64,000 nucleotides of DNA from Marasmius tenuissimus (taxonomy: Eukaryota; Basidiomycota; Agaricomycetes; Agaricales; Marasmiaceae): the NCBI GenBank assembly GCA_029532415.1, contig JAQOTA010000068.1, forward strand, positions 248,001 through 312,000. The letters are read 5' to 3'. Below, one piece after another: positions 55,301 through 64,000 of this stretch. Within the stretch, counting starts at the first letter, position 1. Each line of letters begins with the position of its first letter. The notes beneath the pieces were generated by a model. That model saw only the letters and a list, made by a program, of their open reading frames with translations, searched no databases and was not told the origin of the DNA. The translations under genes and the position numbers were made by a program.

Positions 55301-58300
55301 CTAAGTGGCCTGAGTCCCCAGCCACCCGTGTCGCATAAACCAATGGTCGCGTCGTATATATGGCATAAGTCGATAGGCGGCTACAGATGGTGCTAATGGG
55401 GTCCCATCCAATTCCCTAATCTCATAGGCTTCCCCCCGCGTATATCGAATCACTTCATACGGCCCTAGATATCGGGGTTGCTCCTTGTGTCCGATGTTTT
55501 GGTCCGCTTCTGAATTTCTCACCAACACCAATTCGCCGGGCTTGTAAATTCTTGGAATCAGCTTCTTTGCAAATCGTTTTTCAAACTGCGCCTTCGAATT
55601 GAATCTACTTTTTCTGAGGAGTTCGGTGGCACGCTGTAGATCTTCGGGGTGGCGCTGTAGTTGTTTGATTCAGAGTGCTAATAGATCTTCAGTGGAGATC
55701 CCTGCATAGAAACCTTCTACCTGAAAGGTAGCTTCAAACAAATCGAAAGGCAAGATTGGGTCCGTAGCGTGGAGTAGTTGATACGGAGAATAGCCTGTGG
55801 ATCTGTGTACCGTGATTCGGTCGGCAAATACCGCTTCAGGTAATTTCCGTGGCCAGTACGAAAGCCTCCCTTCACAAGCTTTGATGAGCGCTTCCCGCAG
55901 TGTAAAATGTCCTCTTTCGACTACGCCGTTAGCATGTTTGTTATACGGCGATATTCTGACTCTGGGAACCCCGAGTCGGATCATCAAAGACTGGAAAGCT
56001 GCTTTTACCTCTGACCCATTGTCTGTCACCACCTGTTGGGGGACTCCATATCGACAGTAAATTTGTTCCCAAAAAAATTTTGACAAGGTCGCTAAGTCGA
56101 TGCTGGAAATCGCGCGTGCTTCACAGACTCCCGACAGATCATCGCGTGCTGCTACAATATAATGGTAGCCGCTAGCTGGAGGCATATACATGACATCGAT
56201 GTACACCTTCCCAAACAATGCCGATGGAATAGATACAGTGGGTGGCTTCTCAAACCTCTTCAAGCTTCGAATCTGACACTCGTGACAGGATTTAATATGA
56301 TGCTCAACATCATTATGCATTCTGGGCCAGTAGAATCGTGATCGGAGCAGTTCAAAAACCGCCGCTACCCCTTTATGTCCCAGCCGGTCATGGGCTAGAG
56401 TCAGTATGCGCAGGCGGGCCTCTGCATCGGTAACTACCAGCAAGGGAAGCCCCACACGATTCCGTCGAAATAGCCGATCTCCTCGAAGGTGATAACGTCC
56501 CACCTTTTTCAAGAAGCGTTTCTTTTCCTGTGTTGACGGAAAGTACGGCGATTCCAAGGTGCGTAGGAAGTGTTTCACCTGAGTCAGCCATTGCTCTTGT
56601 ATGTCTCGGCTGAGAAAGCTGGAAGGTAACTTGAAACTATGGTATCCAACCCTGTGCAGCGGAGGCTTTTCTGGTTTCAATTCAATTCGTCTCAGTAACA
56701 GCGCCACGTTGTCTAACCAGGCATCATCATCACTAAGGACTTCTTCTCTGTTCTCCAATGGTCGTCTAGATAAAGCGTCGGGTCCCTTAAACCTGGTTGC
56801 TGGTACATGCACCAAGTCAAAGTCGAAGAGTAATATTCCCTGAATCCATCGGTTTATGGACGCGTTGGGCTGGAGGTCGGGGTCCTTGAGCATTCCACGA
56901 ATATACTGTGCATCTACTTCAACCGTCAAGTGTCTGACTCCTATCAGATATATCCGCCAATGTCTCAGGGCTCGGTATAATCCGAACAGTTCCAACTTAG
57001 GCTGAGAATAACGGCCCTCCCGTTCACTCATTGGAATTGATCCATACCGGGCAGGTACTTTTCGGCCTCTCTCATCCAGTTGAGACAAGATCATTCCCGT
57101 ACCTTCCTTGCTTGAATCCACGGACAGAATGACTGGTCTGTCTGAGTCATAATCAATTGGTTTCATTGCGGGAGCGCTGGATACTGCATTCTTAATGGTT
57201 TCAAACGCTTCCTGCTGACTCTTTCCCCACACAAATTCGGCATCCTTGTGAAACAGCTGGGTAAGAGGTTTGATTATCATAGAGTAATCTTTGACCCAGA
57301 TCCTAACAGTGCCACATAATCCCAGAAATTGCTGGACTTGTTTAGCATTTTCCAACGGTGGCCACCTCAAAATTTTGTCCGCTCGTCCTTGATCGGGTAC
57401 GTGACCATTCGCGTTACATCGCTGTCCTACAATGAGAGCCTCGGGACGACAGACCTGGGCCTTGTGTCCAGAGAACGTGGCTCCCGCACACTTGACCCGG
57501 TGCATGATTCTATGGACATCGTGAGCGTGTTCCCAGATAAATTTGCGAATTCCAGGGTTCGATGTTAACACTTCCGGTTTGCCAAAATTGTTCAAATACT
57601 GGCTTCGCGGCCCTTTAATGGCCAGGTCATTAATGAAAATGTTGGCAACCTCTGGACAATCCTCCTGAAGTATAAAAACCATGCACTTTTGAAATTCTGC
57701 TGGTGAATTAGTGAATCCGGTGGGTAGGGATGTAATCTGTAGCAGCCCCATCGGCGTCATGAAGGCCGTGAGCTCCCTGCTTGACTCGTCAATTTTTCGA
57801 GCATCAAAACCCCAGAATAAGTCGAATACGGTGTAACATTGCCGCCCCGCAAACCCATCAACAAAATCATCCAATATGGGTAACATTCCAGCATCCTGTA
57901 CTGATACCTTGTTTAGTGGCTGGAGATCATGGACTATTCGAAGTTTTCCATTTTTCTTAAGCACACAAAACCACATGGACCGATACGATGATACGCTAGG
58001 TTCGTACACCCCCGCATCAATCTTCAATTTCAATACTTCGTTGACCTTCTCCTTTATTCCTGGAGGTATAGGGATATTCTTGTACTGCCACGGTTTATGA
58101 GGAACAGTAGGAATCACGTATGGTGAAAAATAAGAGTCCTTCAGTGTTCCTCGTTCGATATCTTCAAAGGCCAGTGAATCCTCGTTGAGCTTCAGGACGT
58201 GAGCGAAAAGCTTCTCCTCTTCTTCGGTCAGGAACCCCGATGGATTCACATCTATTAATTGTAAACGTTCTGCCGACAACCGGGTAGAGGGTTCGAAGAT

Positions 58301-58933
58301 AGGCGGACAAAACGGTAGTGAAGGCAGCGACAATAATGGATCCTCAGGGATCGTGCGGCGGACCCTGCTTTCTGGAGGCATCATTGTAGAGATAGGCCGC
58401 ACCTTCCTGTTCACCTTCTTGTAGGCTGTATAAACTGTGCTTTCCCCGCTCCCTGAGTCCCATGCGGTTGGAAAAATGATTGTTTCATCATCCTCCTCAA
58501 ATTCCGTTCGTTCGATAAGTTCTTTATGTGTGTTAGGCCAACTGTCAGAGTTGGATAAGTCCATTAGAGTGGAAAGCTTTTCTCGAGGCTCTTTAATGGT
58601 GTATTGAAAGCCTGCCCTCTTCTTCTGCAAGGCAGATCGCCGGTGAAGCATCCTGAACATTAAACAGTGAACCGTCAACTTCGCTCGCTGGCTACGGTAT
58701 TGTTCCGCCTGCAACTTCCAAACCACCCCGGAGTTTCTCCAAATATTTTCACACCAAGGATAGGCCGCATAGTATACCATTCCGGATAGTATCACTACAA
58801 GGTCTAGACTAGCGCAAAACACACGGATAAGTAGTAGTCCGAGAACGCGATATATCAAGTAGGTTTGGCGATATGAACATATGTATTCTGTATGGTTTTC
58901 GAAGATAAGCCAGACCATGAGTATCAGTAACAT
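55301..58933 (-). pseudogene. pol: Gypsy pol polyprotein with two lesions
   Basis: The frame is open from far upstream, but the first Met after the ORF1 stop is at 58933, 24 nt downstream. Parts: a hydrophobic N-terminus (MLLILMVWLIF onward); RT with CVLKKNGKLRIVHDLQPLNK and LPTGFTNSPAEFQKCM; RNase H (LSVDSSKEGTG, PKLELFGLYRALRHW, VEVDAQY); an HHCC zinc finger (HDRLGHKG..CHECQ); integrase D,D,E (VYIDVMY, VTDNGSE, NGVVERGHF); then a GPY-type end (YLGPYEVIRY). The RT active site reads FIND (Asn codon 57631-57629) instead of the FIDD usual for this group, removing a catalytic Asp. A TGA at 55672-55670 interrupts the frame, which continues open to 55301. No protease is recognised. Confidence 0.85.
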
Positions 58934-58956
58934 AATCTGTGAGGGAAAACACGCAT

Positions 58957-59883
58957 TCAGCCCAAGACCTCGAATACCTTCTGCTTCCAGGCGTGAAAAT
59001 CTCGTTGTTGCTCCTCCATCATTTCCTCCATTTCCGAGATGAGCTGCCGAATTCGCACTTTCCACAGAGAATGTCGACTTTCGGCCTGAACTCGCCGCAG
59101 GTCCTGTCGTGCATCGGCCTGATTGGTGGTAGGGGCAAATCGGACTCGCTTTCGAGGACGTGAAGGGGAGACTGCAGGACGACGATCGTGATGATGAGGC
59201 AGGGAAGCCATAAGAGTTATTGGAGGACGAGGGGGCAATCCGTATATTGTGGTTGAAGGGGGTTGAATCTGTATATTGGGAGTAGCTGAACGAGGGGGAA
59301 TCGGTCGAGGAGGACTGGTGGTGAAATGAGAGCAAAGTGGGTGATGATATCCTGGGCCGCAAGTTGCTGGTTGGGCCGGCGGCTGTCTCAGAGCTGAATG
59401 TGACGGTGTTGAACGAAAAGTCAGCGGCTGAAACAGAATCCCAGGCTGGAGTTGTCGAGACGTGGGTGTTGAACCCGCTGACTCGGAAGAAGTAGAAGAC
59501 ACAGATGATCGGCAAGAAGAACAAGATTGGGAACTTGCAGAATGAGCGGCTGGCGCTCTTGGAGGGCTTCGAGACAGTGAAGTCGGGATATTCTGAGATA
59601 GGATAGGAGAAGTGGAAACAGGAATGGGCACTCGTATTGTCACCAGGACAAGAGGAGCAGGTTGAAAGAAAGACGGGTATCCTGGAGGGCGTAGTTGGGA
59701 TCCCGAAGGAACTGACGTCTCCAGGGACATGGTAGTAATCATAGGTTGCAAAACTGGAGTGGGAGTCGTATGAACAGCACGGAGTGAGCAAATCTCCTGC
59801 ATATGGGCGGCCCGCGCCTTGTGTCGAGAGGAATAAGGAGCCATACGGACAAATCTGGCTTTGATTGCACGGTACCATGCCAT
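58957..59883 (-). CDS. Gypsy ORF1, putative gag-position protein, 308 residues
   Basis: Starts MAWYRAIKARFVRMAPYSSR. It is very rich in Pro and Ser through the middle, has a basic patch SRPRKRVRFAPTT and ends in a likely coiled coil (RQLISEMEEMMEEQQRDFHA). No CCHC zinc knuckle and no recognisable capsid fold are visible, so calling it gag rests on position only. The pol frame is also open across the whole of this ORF in another register, which is probably a by-product of the C-rich composition. Pol would need a -1 shift or reinitiation at the ATG 24 nt after the stop. Confidence 0.55.
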   Translation of the reverse strand: MAWYRAIKARFVRMAPYSSRHKARAAHMQEICSLRAVHTTPTPVLQPMITTMSLETSVPSGSQLRPPGYPSFFQPAPLVLVTIRVPIPVSTSPILSQNIPTSLSRSPPRAPAAHSASSQSCSSCRSSVSSTSSESAGSTPTSRQLQPGILFQPLTFRSTPSHSALRQPPAQPATCGPGYHHPLCSHFTTSPPRPIPPRSATPNIQIQPPSTTIYGLPPRPPITLMASLPHHHDRRPAVSPSRPRKRVRFAPTTNQADARQDLRRVQAESRHSLWKVRIRQLISEMEEMMEEQQRDFHAWKQKVFEVLG

Positions 59884-59965
59884 CAGTGACCCGCGTGATG
59901 AGCCAGCATAGTTAAAGTGCACAGTGGGTATAACGAAGTAAACCTCACATGGGTAATACACAGAG

Positions 59966-60414
59966 TGTTCTTGTAGTCTTGAGATGCTTGTGAAGAGGTG
60001 ATAATCGAGTAGATTGTCCTAAGGCTTAAGGCCTTTCGTCCAGTCTTTTATACATAAGTTTCTGGTACATGTAATGAGTATTACACTAACTGAAACTACT
60101 ACTAGAAGTAGGTATTCGGCCCTAAAGGCGTAAAAGACATTAGTACTGTGTAAGTACTTCTACCATGAATGGTAGTATGCTTGGTGAGCATAGTCGTGTT
60201 TGCCTCATGTATTGGAGGCTCTACTTATGCTATTGGATAGCGACTGTCTATAGTGTCATTTATGATGAAACTACTAGGTACGTAGTGAGATACGTAGACA
60301 GAGACGTAGTACTTGCATGAGGACGCAAGTGTTCTAGAGGCGTAGCTCTATAAATAGTGTGACGCGTAAACAACACGTCAACAGTGTATCACATGATATC
60401 CATCATGTTCAACA
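59966..60414 (-). repeat. 3' LTR of the copia element, 449 bp
   Basis: In element orientation it begins TGTTGAACATGATGG directly after the polypurine tract GAGGGGGAG and ends CTACAAGAACA. A TATAAAAGACTGG box (60052-60046) is suitably placed for transcription. The pentamer next to the outer end is CAGAG (59961-59965), which should recur beyond the 5' LTR outside the window. Confidence 0.75.
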
Positions 60415-60449
60415 CTCCCCCTCACTAAGTTCATCATGCAATCATGGAA

Positions 60450-63400
60450 CTAGTGAAATGTTAATCCTAAAGATTGCCTGAACAATTCGAACTTTGTTCT
60501 GCCAAGATTCTTCGTAAGAAGATCAGCAGGTTGTTTAGCAGTTTCAACGAAATAGATTCGAGTCTTTCCGTGTTCCACTGCTTCCCTGATGAAGTGGTAT
60601 CGGTTGTCAATGTGTTTTGTTCTTTTATCAGTAGCTTCATTGCTGCTGAGAAAAATAGCGCCTTGGTTGTCACTAACACATGGAACTGATCGAATAGGGA
60701 AGTTCAATTCGTTCAATAACGACTTCATCCAGCAAGCCTGACGTGTACAGTCAGATAGAGCCATATACTCTGCTTCTGTGGATGATAATGCAACCGTTTT
60801 CTGTTTCTGAGAGACCCAGCAAACTGGTGCATTGGCAAGCTTTACGATATATCCAGTCTGTGATCGACGATCATCTTTATCAGTTGCCCAATCAGAGTCA
60901 GCAAAGGCAAGTAGTCCTTGGTTGGATCTACCATCATAAATAAGTTCATACTTTGCAGTGTGAACAAGGTATTTTACGATGTAAAGTGCCTTCTGGAGGT
61001 GTTCCTGATTAGGATTAGCTCCATACTGTGACATTTTGATTACAGCAAAGGATATGTCTGGTCTCGTTCCGAGAGCCAAGTAAAGTAATGATCCGATAAC
61101 CGATTGGAATCTATGCCTAATCTCGGGATTAACCTCCCCCTGGTTTTGGGTTGGGTTATAGCCTTCTGGCAAAGGTGTATATGCCGTCTTGGCGTTCAGA
61201 ACTCCGAATTTACGAATTATCTTTTCAAGATAGTCTCGCTGATCAAGGATCAGTCTGCGATTCTTCCGATCTCGAGTAATTCGCATTCGCAGAAATTCTG
61301 TTGGCTCGCCTAGATCTCGGCATTCCCAGATTTTCATGAATTCGCTTTTTAGTCTATTGACAAGGTTGCGATCAGGACCCATGAATAAAGCATCGTCGAC
61401 ATAGACGACGGCAATGACCATATTGCCATTCTTGTTGAAGACATATACGCCAGCATCGGATAAGCATCGTTTGAATCCCAGACGTTTCATGGATTCAGTA
61501 CATTGACGCCACCAGGCACGAGAAGCCTGTTTTAATCCGTACAATGCTTTGCGTAACCTCCAAACCTTGCTGGAGTCCGTAACGAAGCCTTCAGGTTGTT
61601 CCATGTAGATCTCCTCATCTAAGGCACCATAAAGAAATGCTGTTTTAACGTCTAGCGCAGAGATCTCCCAATCTTCAAGCGCTGCTAGTGCCAATAGAAG
61701 TCGTACGGTTTCGAATCGTACTACAGGAGAGAACAACTCGTTATAGTCTATCCCTTGTTTCTGCGAAAATCCTTTCGCAACAAGTCTTGCCTTCTTACGG
61801 CCATCAGACTTGATGTCAAATACCCAGCGGGATTTCACCGCTTTTCGGCCTTTGGGTAGTGTGACCACATCAAAGACGTTTCTATCTTTGAGTGATTGTA
61901 ATTCCAGTCTGCATGCTGCTTCCCAAGATGGTCGTTCATCTTTAGGACGCTTCTGGACTTGTTTGTATGTCCATTCACGAACGTTATCATAACTACTGGC
62001 TTGAAGACCATATAGTTGATGACCGTTATTCAGCAAGTAAACCAAGTAATTTTCTCCCCCTTGCTGAGCAAGATCGCTCATATCGTCATCTGTGTCCATA
62101 GGAGCGGCTGGATCAGGAACCCTATTTGGTATTGTTTCAGGTTCATTTGTCGGATTAATCTGACTTTGCCAGCGTGCTTGAGAATCGATATCGCGTTCGA
62201 TCTCAACAGGATGTCGATTTCCGTAAACATTAAACGGACGGTTGGGAGTTACTCTATTTCTTGGAGGGTTTCTTCTGACAGCTGCTGGTGGAGGAGCTCG
62301 TAAGTTCTCCCACTCATCATAGTCAGCTTGGCGAAATCCAAAAGGATTTGCTCGTCCAGAAGAACCAGCAGACCGTGGATCCGGACCATACTGATTAGGA
62401 TTGTGATCGGAGCCTTTCGGTGATCCGAATCCATCAGTATTTGGATGATTGCCGTTGTGCACATCATCGCTTTTATCATCCGGGATAGGATCCAAGGGAG
62501 GATCTCCCCCAGGCTGATGATCGTCATCATCTGATCCTGGTGGAGGTGGAGGATTGAAGAAATCATCATCATTGTGGTGATCTTCATGGCCATCATATGG
62601 GTACGTTGGAAAGGGTATAGACCGGACAGGTTTGTTGGTTTTATCAAACTCTATGGATCCGGGCACTTCTTTTTGACATTTAGGAAACCAATTTTCATCG
62701 AAAACTGCTTGTGGAGTAATGTATACAGAATTGTTGGTTGTTCGAAAGAATCGATAAGCTTTTGATCCGCTCTCGTAACCAATGAAAATCATTGCTTCAG
62801 AGTGTGGAGCAAGCTTATTTTTACGTTTCGGTATGTATGCATATGCGCCACAACCGAACGTCCTGAAGTATGAAACATCAGGCTTCTTATTCTCAAACAA
62901 CTCAACTGGAGTTCTGTATTTCCTCGAACGAATAGGAGTTCTATTGTAGATATGGACGGCTGTGAGAATTGCAAATTCCCACCAGTTTTCAGGCGCACAA
63001 GCCTGAAAGCGCATAGCTTCAGATTTTTCTCGTAGTGTACGATTAAATCTTTCTGCTCGTCCATTCTGTTCATGCACGTTGGGAGAACCTCTTTGTGGAA
63101 ATATTCCTAGAGAGTTATACCAATCCCATTGTTCATTTGAAAAGAATTCTCCCCCTCGATCGAAATGCACACTTTTGACCTTTTTATTAGTCTGGCGCTC
63201 TACAAGAGCTAGCCAATTGCGCAATTTCTGATCTGTGTCGCTCTTTTTACGAATTGGATATACCCATCCAAATGATGTTGCATCATCGAATAAGGTTAAA
63301 GCATATTCGTTTTGATAGTAAGAGCGAGTTGGATATTCTATCAAATCACCGTGCACGAGCTCAAGAGGCTCCTTAGCTCGTTTTGAGGATAAAGGATACG

Positions 63401-64000
63401 ATTTGGCAACCATTTTGCCTTTGGCACAGCCTCGGCATGGTTTCGTTTCTCCCTTCGAAGTAACCAACTTCGTTGGAAGCCCTTTAACATTATCCATTAA
63501 TTTTCCTAAGACTCTGGGATCACAGTGTCCCATACGTCTATGCCATAATTCAGAAGTATTGAAAGATACAACAGATGTGAAGGAAGTTTCTCCCACAAGA
63601 ACCTTCGCGTTCATCCATCGTAAAGGATCATCTTTATGGCTTGGGTAAAAGCTCATTAAAAGAGAATCATCTTTCTTGTTCCGGATCGAAGTCTCTGGAG
63701 AGTCCAGTAAAGTATAGTATCCTATACTCCGGAACTTCCCACTAGAGATTAAACGATGTGGGCTGTCGGGATTATACATCACTGGGTATAACTTTGTGAC
63801 TTGCGTCACTCCTGCGCTATTGGTATGTCGGATGAGGACAGTACCATAGCCTACTATTTGCACATTTGCTTTATCACCCGCTGATGTAGTAAGACCTATT
63901 GGCATTTCCAAAGTTTGATAGTCTGAGAAATCCGTTTTATACGGAGTCATATGCGCTGATGCCCCACTATCAAGTAGCCAGGCATTTCGCGTATTTCTCA
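60450..64000 (-). CDS. Copia Gag-Pol polyprotein, partial at the 5' end, open frame
   Basis: The frame is open from the window edge to the TAG at 60450. The first residues in view contain the protease active site (WLLDSGASAHMT) just ahead of an internal Met at 63950, so that Met is not the real start. Then come the pre-integrase finger (LWHRRMGHCD..CRGCAKGKM), integrase D,D,E (VHGDLIEY, HFDRGGEF, NGRAERFNRTLRE), RT (KSRWVFDIKSDG, ALDVKTAFLYGAL and the active site VYVDDALFMG) and RNase H (FADSDWATDKDD, ALSSTEAEYMALSD). No stop, frameshift or missing catalytic residue was found over about 1180 codons. The element may be recently active. Confidence 0.92.
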   Translation of the reverse strand, partial: RNTRNAWLLDSGASAHMTPYKTDFSDYQTLEMPIGLTTSAGDKANVQIVGYGTVLIRHTNSAGVTQVTKLYPVMYNPDSPHRLISSGKFRSIGYYTLLDSPETSIRNKKDDSLLMSFYPSHKDDPLRWMNAKVLVGETSFTSVVSFNTSELWHRRMGHCDPRVLGKLMDNVKGLPTKLVTSKGETKPCRGCAKGKMVAKSYPLSSKRAKEPLELVHGDLIEYPTRSYYQNEYALTLFDDATSFGWVYPIRKKSDTDQKLRNWLALVERQTNKKVKSVHFDRGGEFFSNEQWDWYNSLGIFPQRGSPNVHEQNGRAERFNRTLREKSEAMRFQACAPENWWEFAILTAVHIYNRTPIRSRKYRTPVELFENKKPDVSYFRTFGCGAYAYIPKRKNKLAPHSEAMIFIGYESGSKAYRFFRTTNNSVYITPQAVFDENWFPKCQKEVPGSIEFDKTNKPVRSIPFPTYPYDGHEDHHNDDDFFNPPPPPGSDDDDHQPGGDPPLDPIPDDKSDDVHNGNHPNTDGFGSPKGSDHNPNQYGPDPRSAGSSGRANPFGFRQADYDEWENLRAPPPAAVRRNPPRNRVTPNRPFNVYGNRHPVEIERDIDSQARWQSQINPTNEPETIPNRVPDPAAPMDTDDDMSDLAQQGGENYLVYLLNNGHQLYGLQASSYDNVREWTYKQVQKRPKDERPSWEAACRLELQSLKDRNVFDVVTLPKGRKAVKSRWVFDIKSDGRKKARLVAKGFSQKQGIDYNELFSPVVRFETVRLLLALAALEDWEISALDVKTAFLYGALDEEIYMEQPEGFVTDSSKVWRLRKALYGLKQASRAWWRQCTESMKRLGFKRCLSDAGVYVFNKNGNMVIAVVYVDDALFMGPDRNLVNRLKSEFMKIWECRDLGEPTEFLRMRITRDRKNRRLILDQRDYLEKIIRKFGVLNAKTAYTPLPEGYNPTQNQGEVNPEIRHRFQSVIGSLLYLALGTRPDISFAVIKMSQYGANPNQEHLQKALYIVKYLVHTAKYELIYDGRSNQGLLAFADSDWATDKDDRRSQTGYIVKLANAPVCWVSQKQKTVALSSTEAEYMALSDCTRQACWMKSLLNELNFPIRSVPCVSDNQGAIFLSSNEATDKRTKHIDNRYHFIREAVEHGKTRIYFVETAKQPADLLTKNLGRTKFELFRQSLGLTFH

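Larger units (their letters stand above)
52981..59965 (-). mobile_element. Ty3/gypsy LTR retrotransposon, damaged, 5' end not in view
   Basis: In minus-strand order: ORF1 (59883-58957), pol (58933-55301, interrupted), ORF3 (55200-53767), a polypurine-like tract (AGGAGGAGGATGGAATTTC, about 53700) and the 3' LTR (53680-52981). The 5' LTR is not seen, because a copia element abuts at 59966; either the copia inserted into this element or the 5' end is lost. Reverse transcriptase, RNase H and integrase order is that of Ty3/gypsy. Two lesions (RT active site and a nonsense codon) indicate an inactive copy. Confidence 0.85.
59966..64000 (-). mobile_element. Ty1/copia LTR retrotransposon, 3' part, runs off the window
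   Basis: From the window edge to 59966 on the minus strand: protease, integrase, RT and RNase H in one open frame, a GAGGGGGAG polypurine tract and a 3' LTR. Protease-integrase-RT is the copia order. It abuts the gypsy element just upstream of the gypsy ORF1, so one insertion may have hit the other. The 5' portion (gag and 5' LTR) lies outside the window. Confidence 0.9.

Noticed and set aside
58430..58470. DSGS motif in the gypsy pol as a protease active site
   Set aside because: It lacks the hydrophobic context and the rest of a retropepsin fold; nearby sequence is the usual linker before the RT.
58957..59878. N-terminal 300 residues of the pol frame overlapping ORF1
   Set aside because: Low-complexity Ser/Phe/Pro sequence in another register of a C-rich region; more likely a frame without stops than a second protein.

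Overview
This window looks like the nuclear genome of a filamentous basidiomycete, probably an agaricomycete. The signs are many introns of about 50-70 nt, a large family of F-box proteins with a conserved SPIRKLP..ILRRIFG core, GH76-like wall proteins with a C-terminal membrane anchor, and abundant LTR retrotransposons. I saw no bacterial-style operons, no CRISPR array and no tRNA or rRNA gene.

Layout. Bases 1-14 kb are rich in mobile elements: an F-box relic at the edge, a solo LTR with a perfect 5-bp target duplication (2587-3302), a small DNA element with G-quadruplex tracts (3934-4479), a 3.7-kb hAT-like transposon with a perfect 8-bp target duplication (5038-8761) that carries an unrecognised two-exon gene and a nested solo LTR, an F-box pseudogene, a decayed multi-exon gene and another LTR. 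Bases 14.6-18 kb hold two tandem, intact DXO/Rai1-type decapping nuclease genes, each of 360 residues in my exon model. Bases 19.5-26.3 kb hold two intact F-box genes and two decaying copies.

Bases 26.6-52.7 kb interleave four alpha/beta-hydrolase-fold-3 genes with five GH76-like type I membrane proteins, plus relics of both the F-box and GH76 families. The GH76-like genes are the most striking part. All five require a one-nucleotide exon (T) between two normal-sized introns, all carry a 12-nt exon and a 14-nt exon, and all use a GC-AG intron after a conserved GG(F/Y)W motif. For the last copy, the 12-exon model sums to 1743 nt, exactly 581 codons. Their cytoplasmic tails end in a coiled-coil-like segment and a conserved PPxY motif, which suggests ubiquitin-ligase-directed trafficking.

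Bases 53-64 kb hold two minus-strand LTR retrotransposons. The first is a Ty3/gypsy element with a damaged reverse-transcriptase active site, one nonsense codon, a hydrophobic segment ahead of the RT and an extra 477-residue ORF after the integrase. Next to its 5' end lies a Ty1/copia element whose polyprotein is open and carries all expected catalytic motifs, and which runs off the window edge.

How the genes may work together is inference. The hydrolases and GH76-like proteins form an interleaved tandem array and several share a TATAAAGGCC-like core promoter, so joint regulation in cell-surface or extracellular carbon metabolism is plausible. The F-box genes look like a rapidly turning-over family unrelated to that task.
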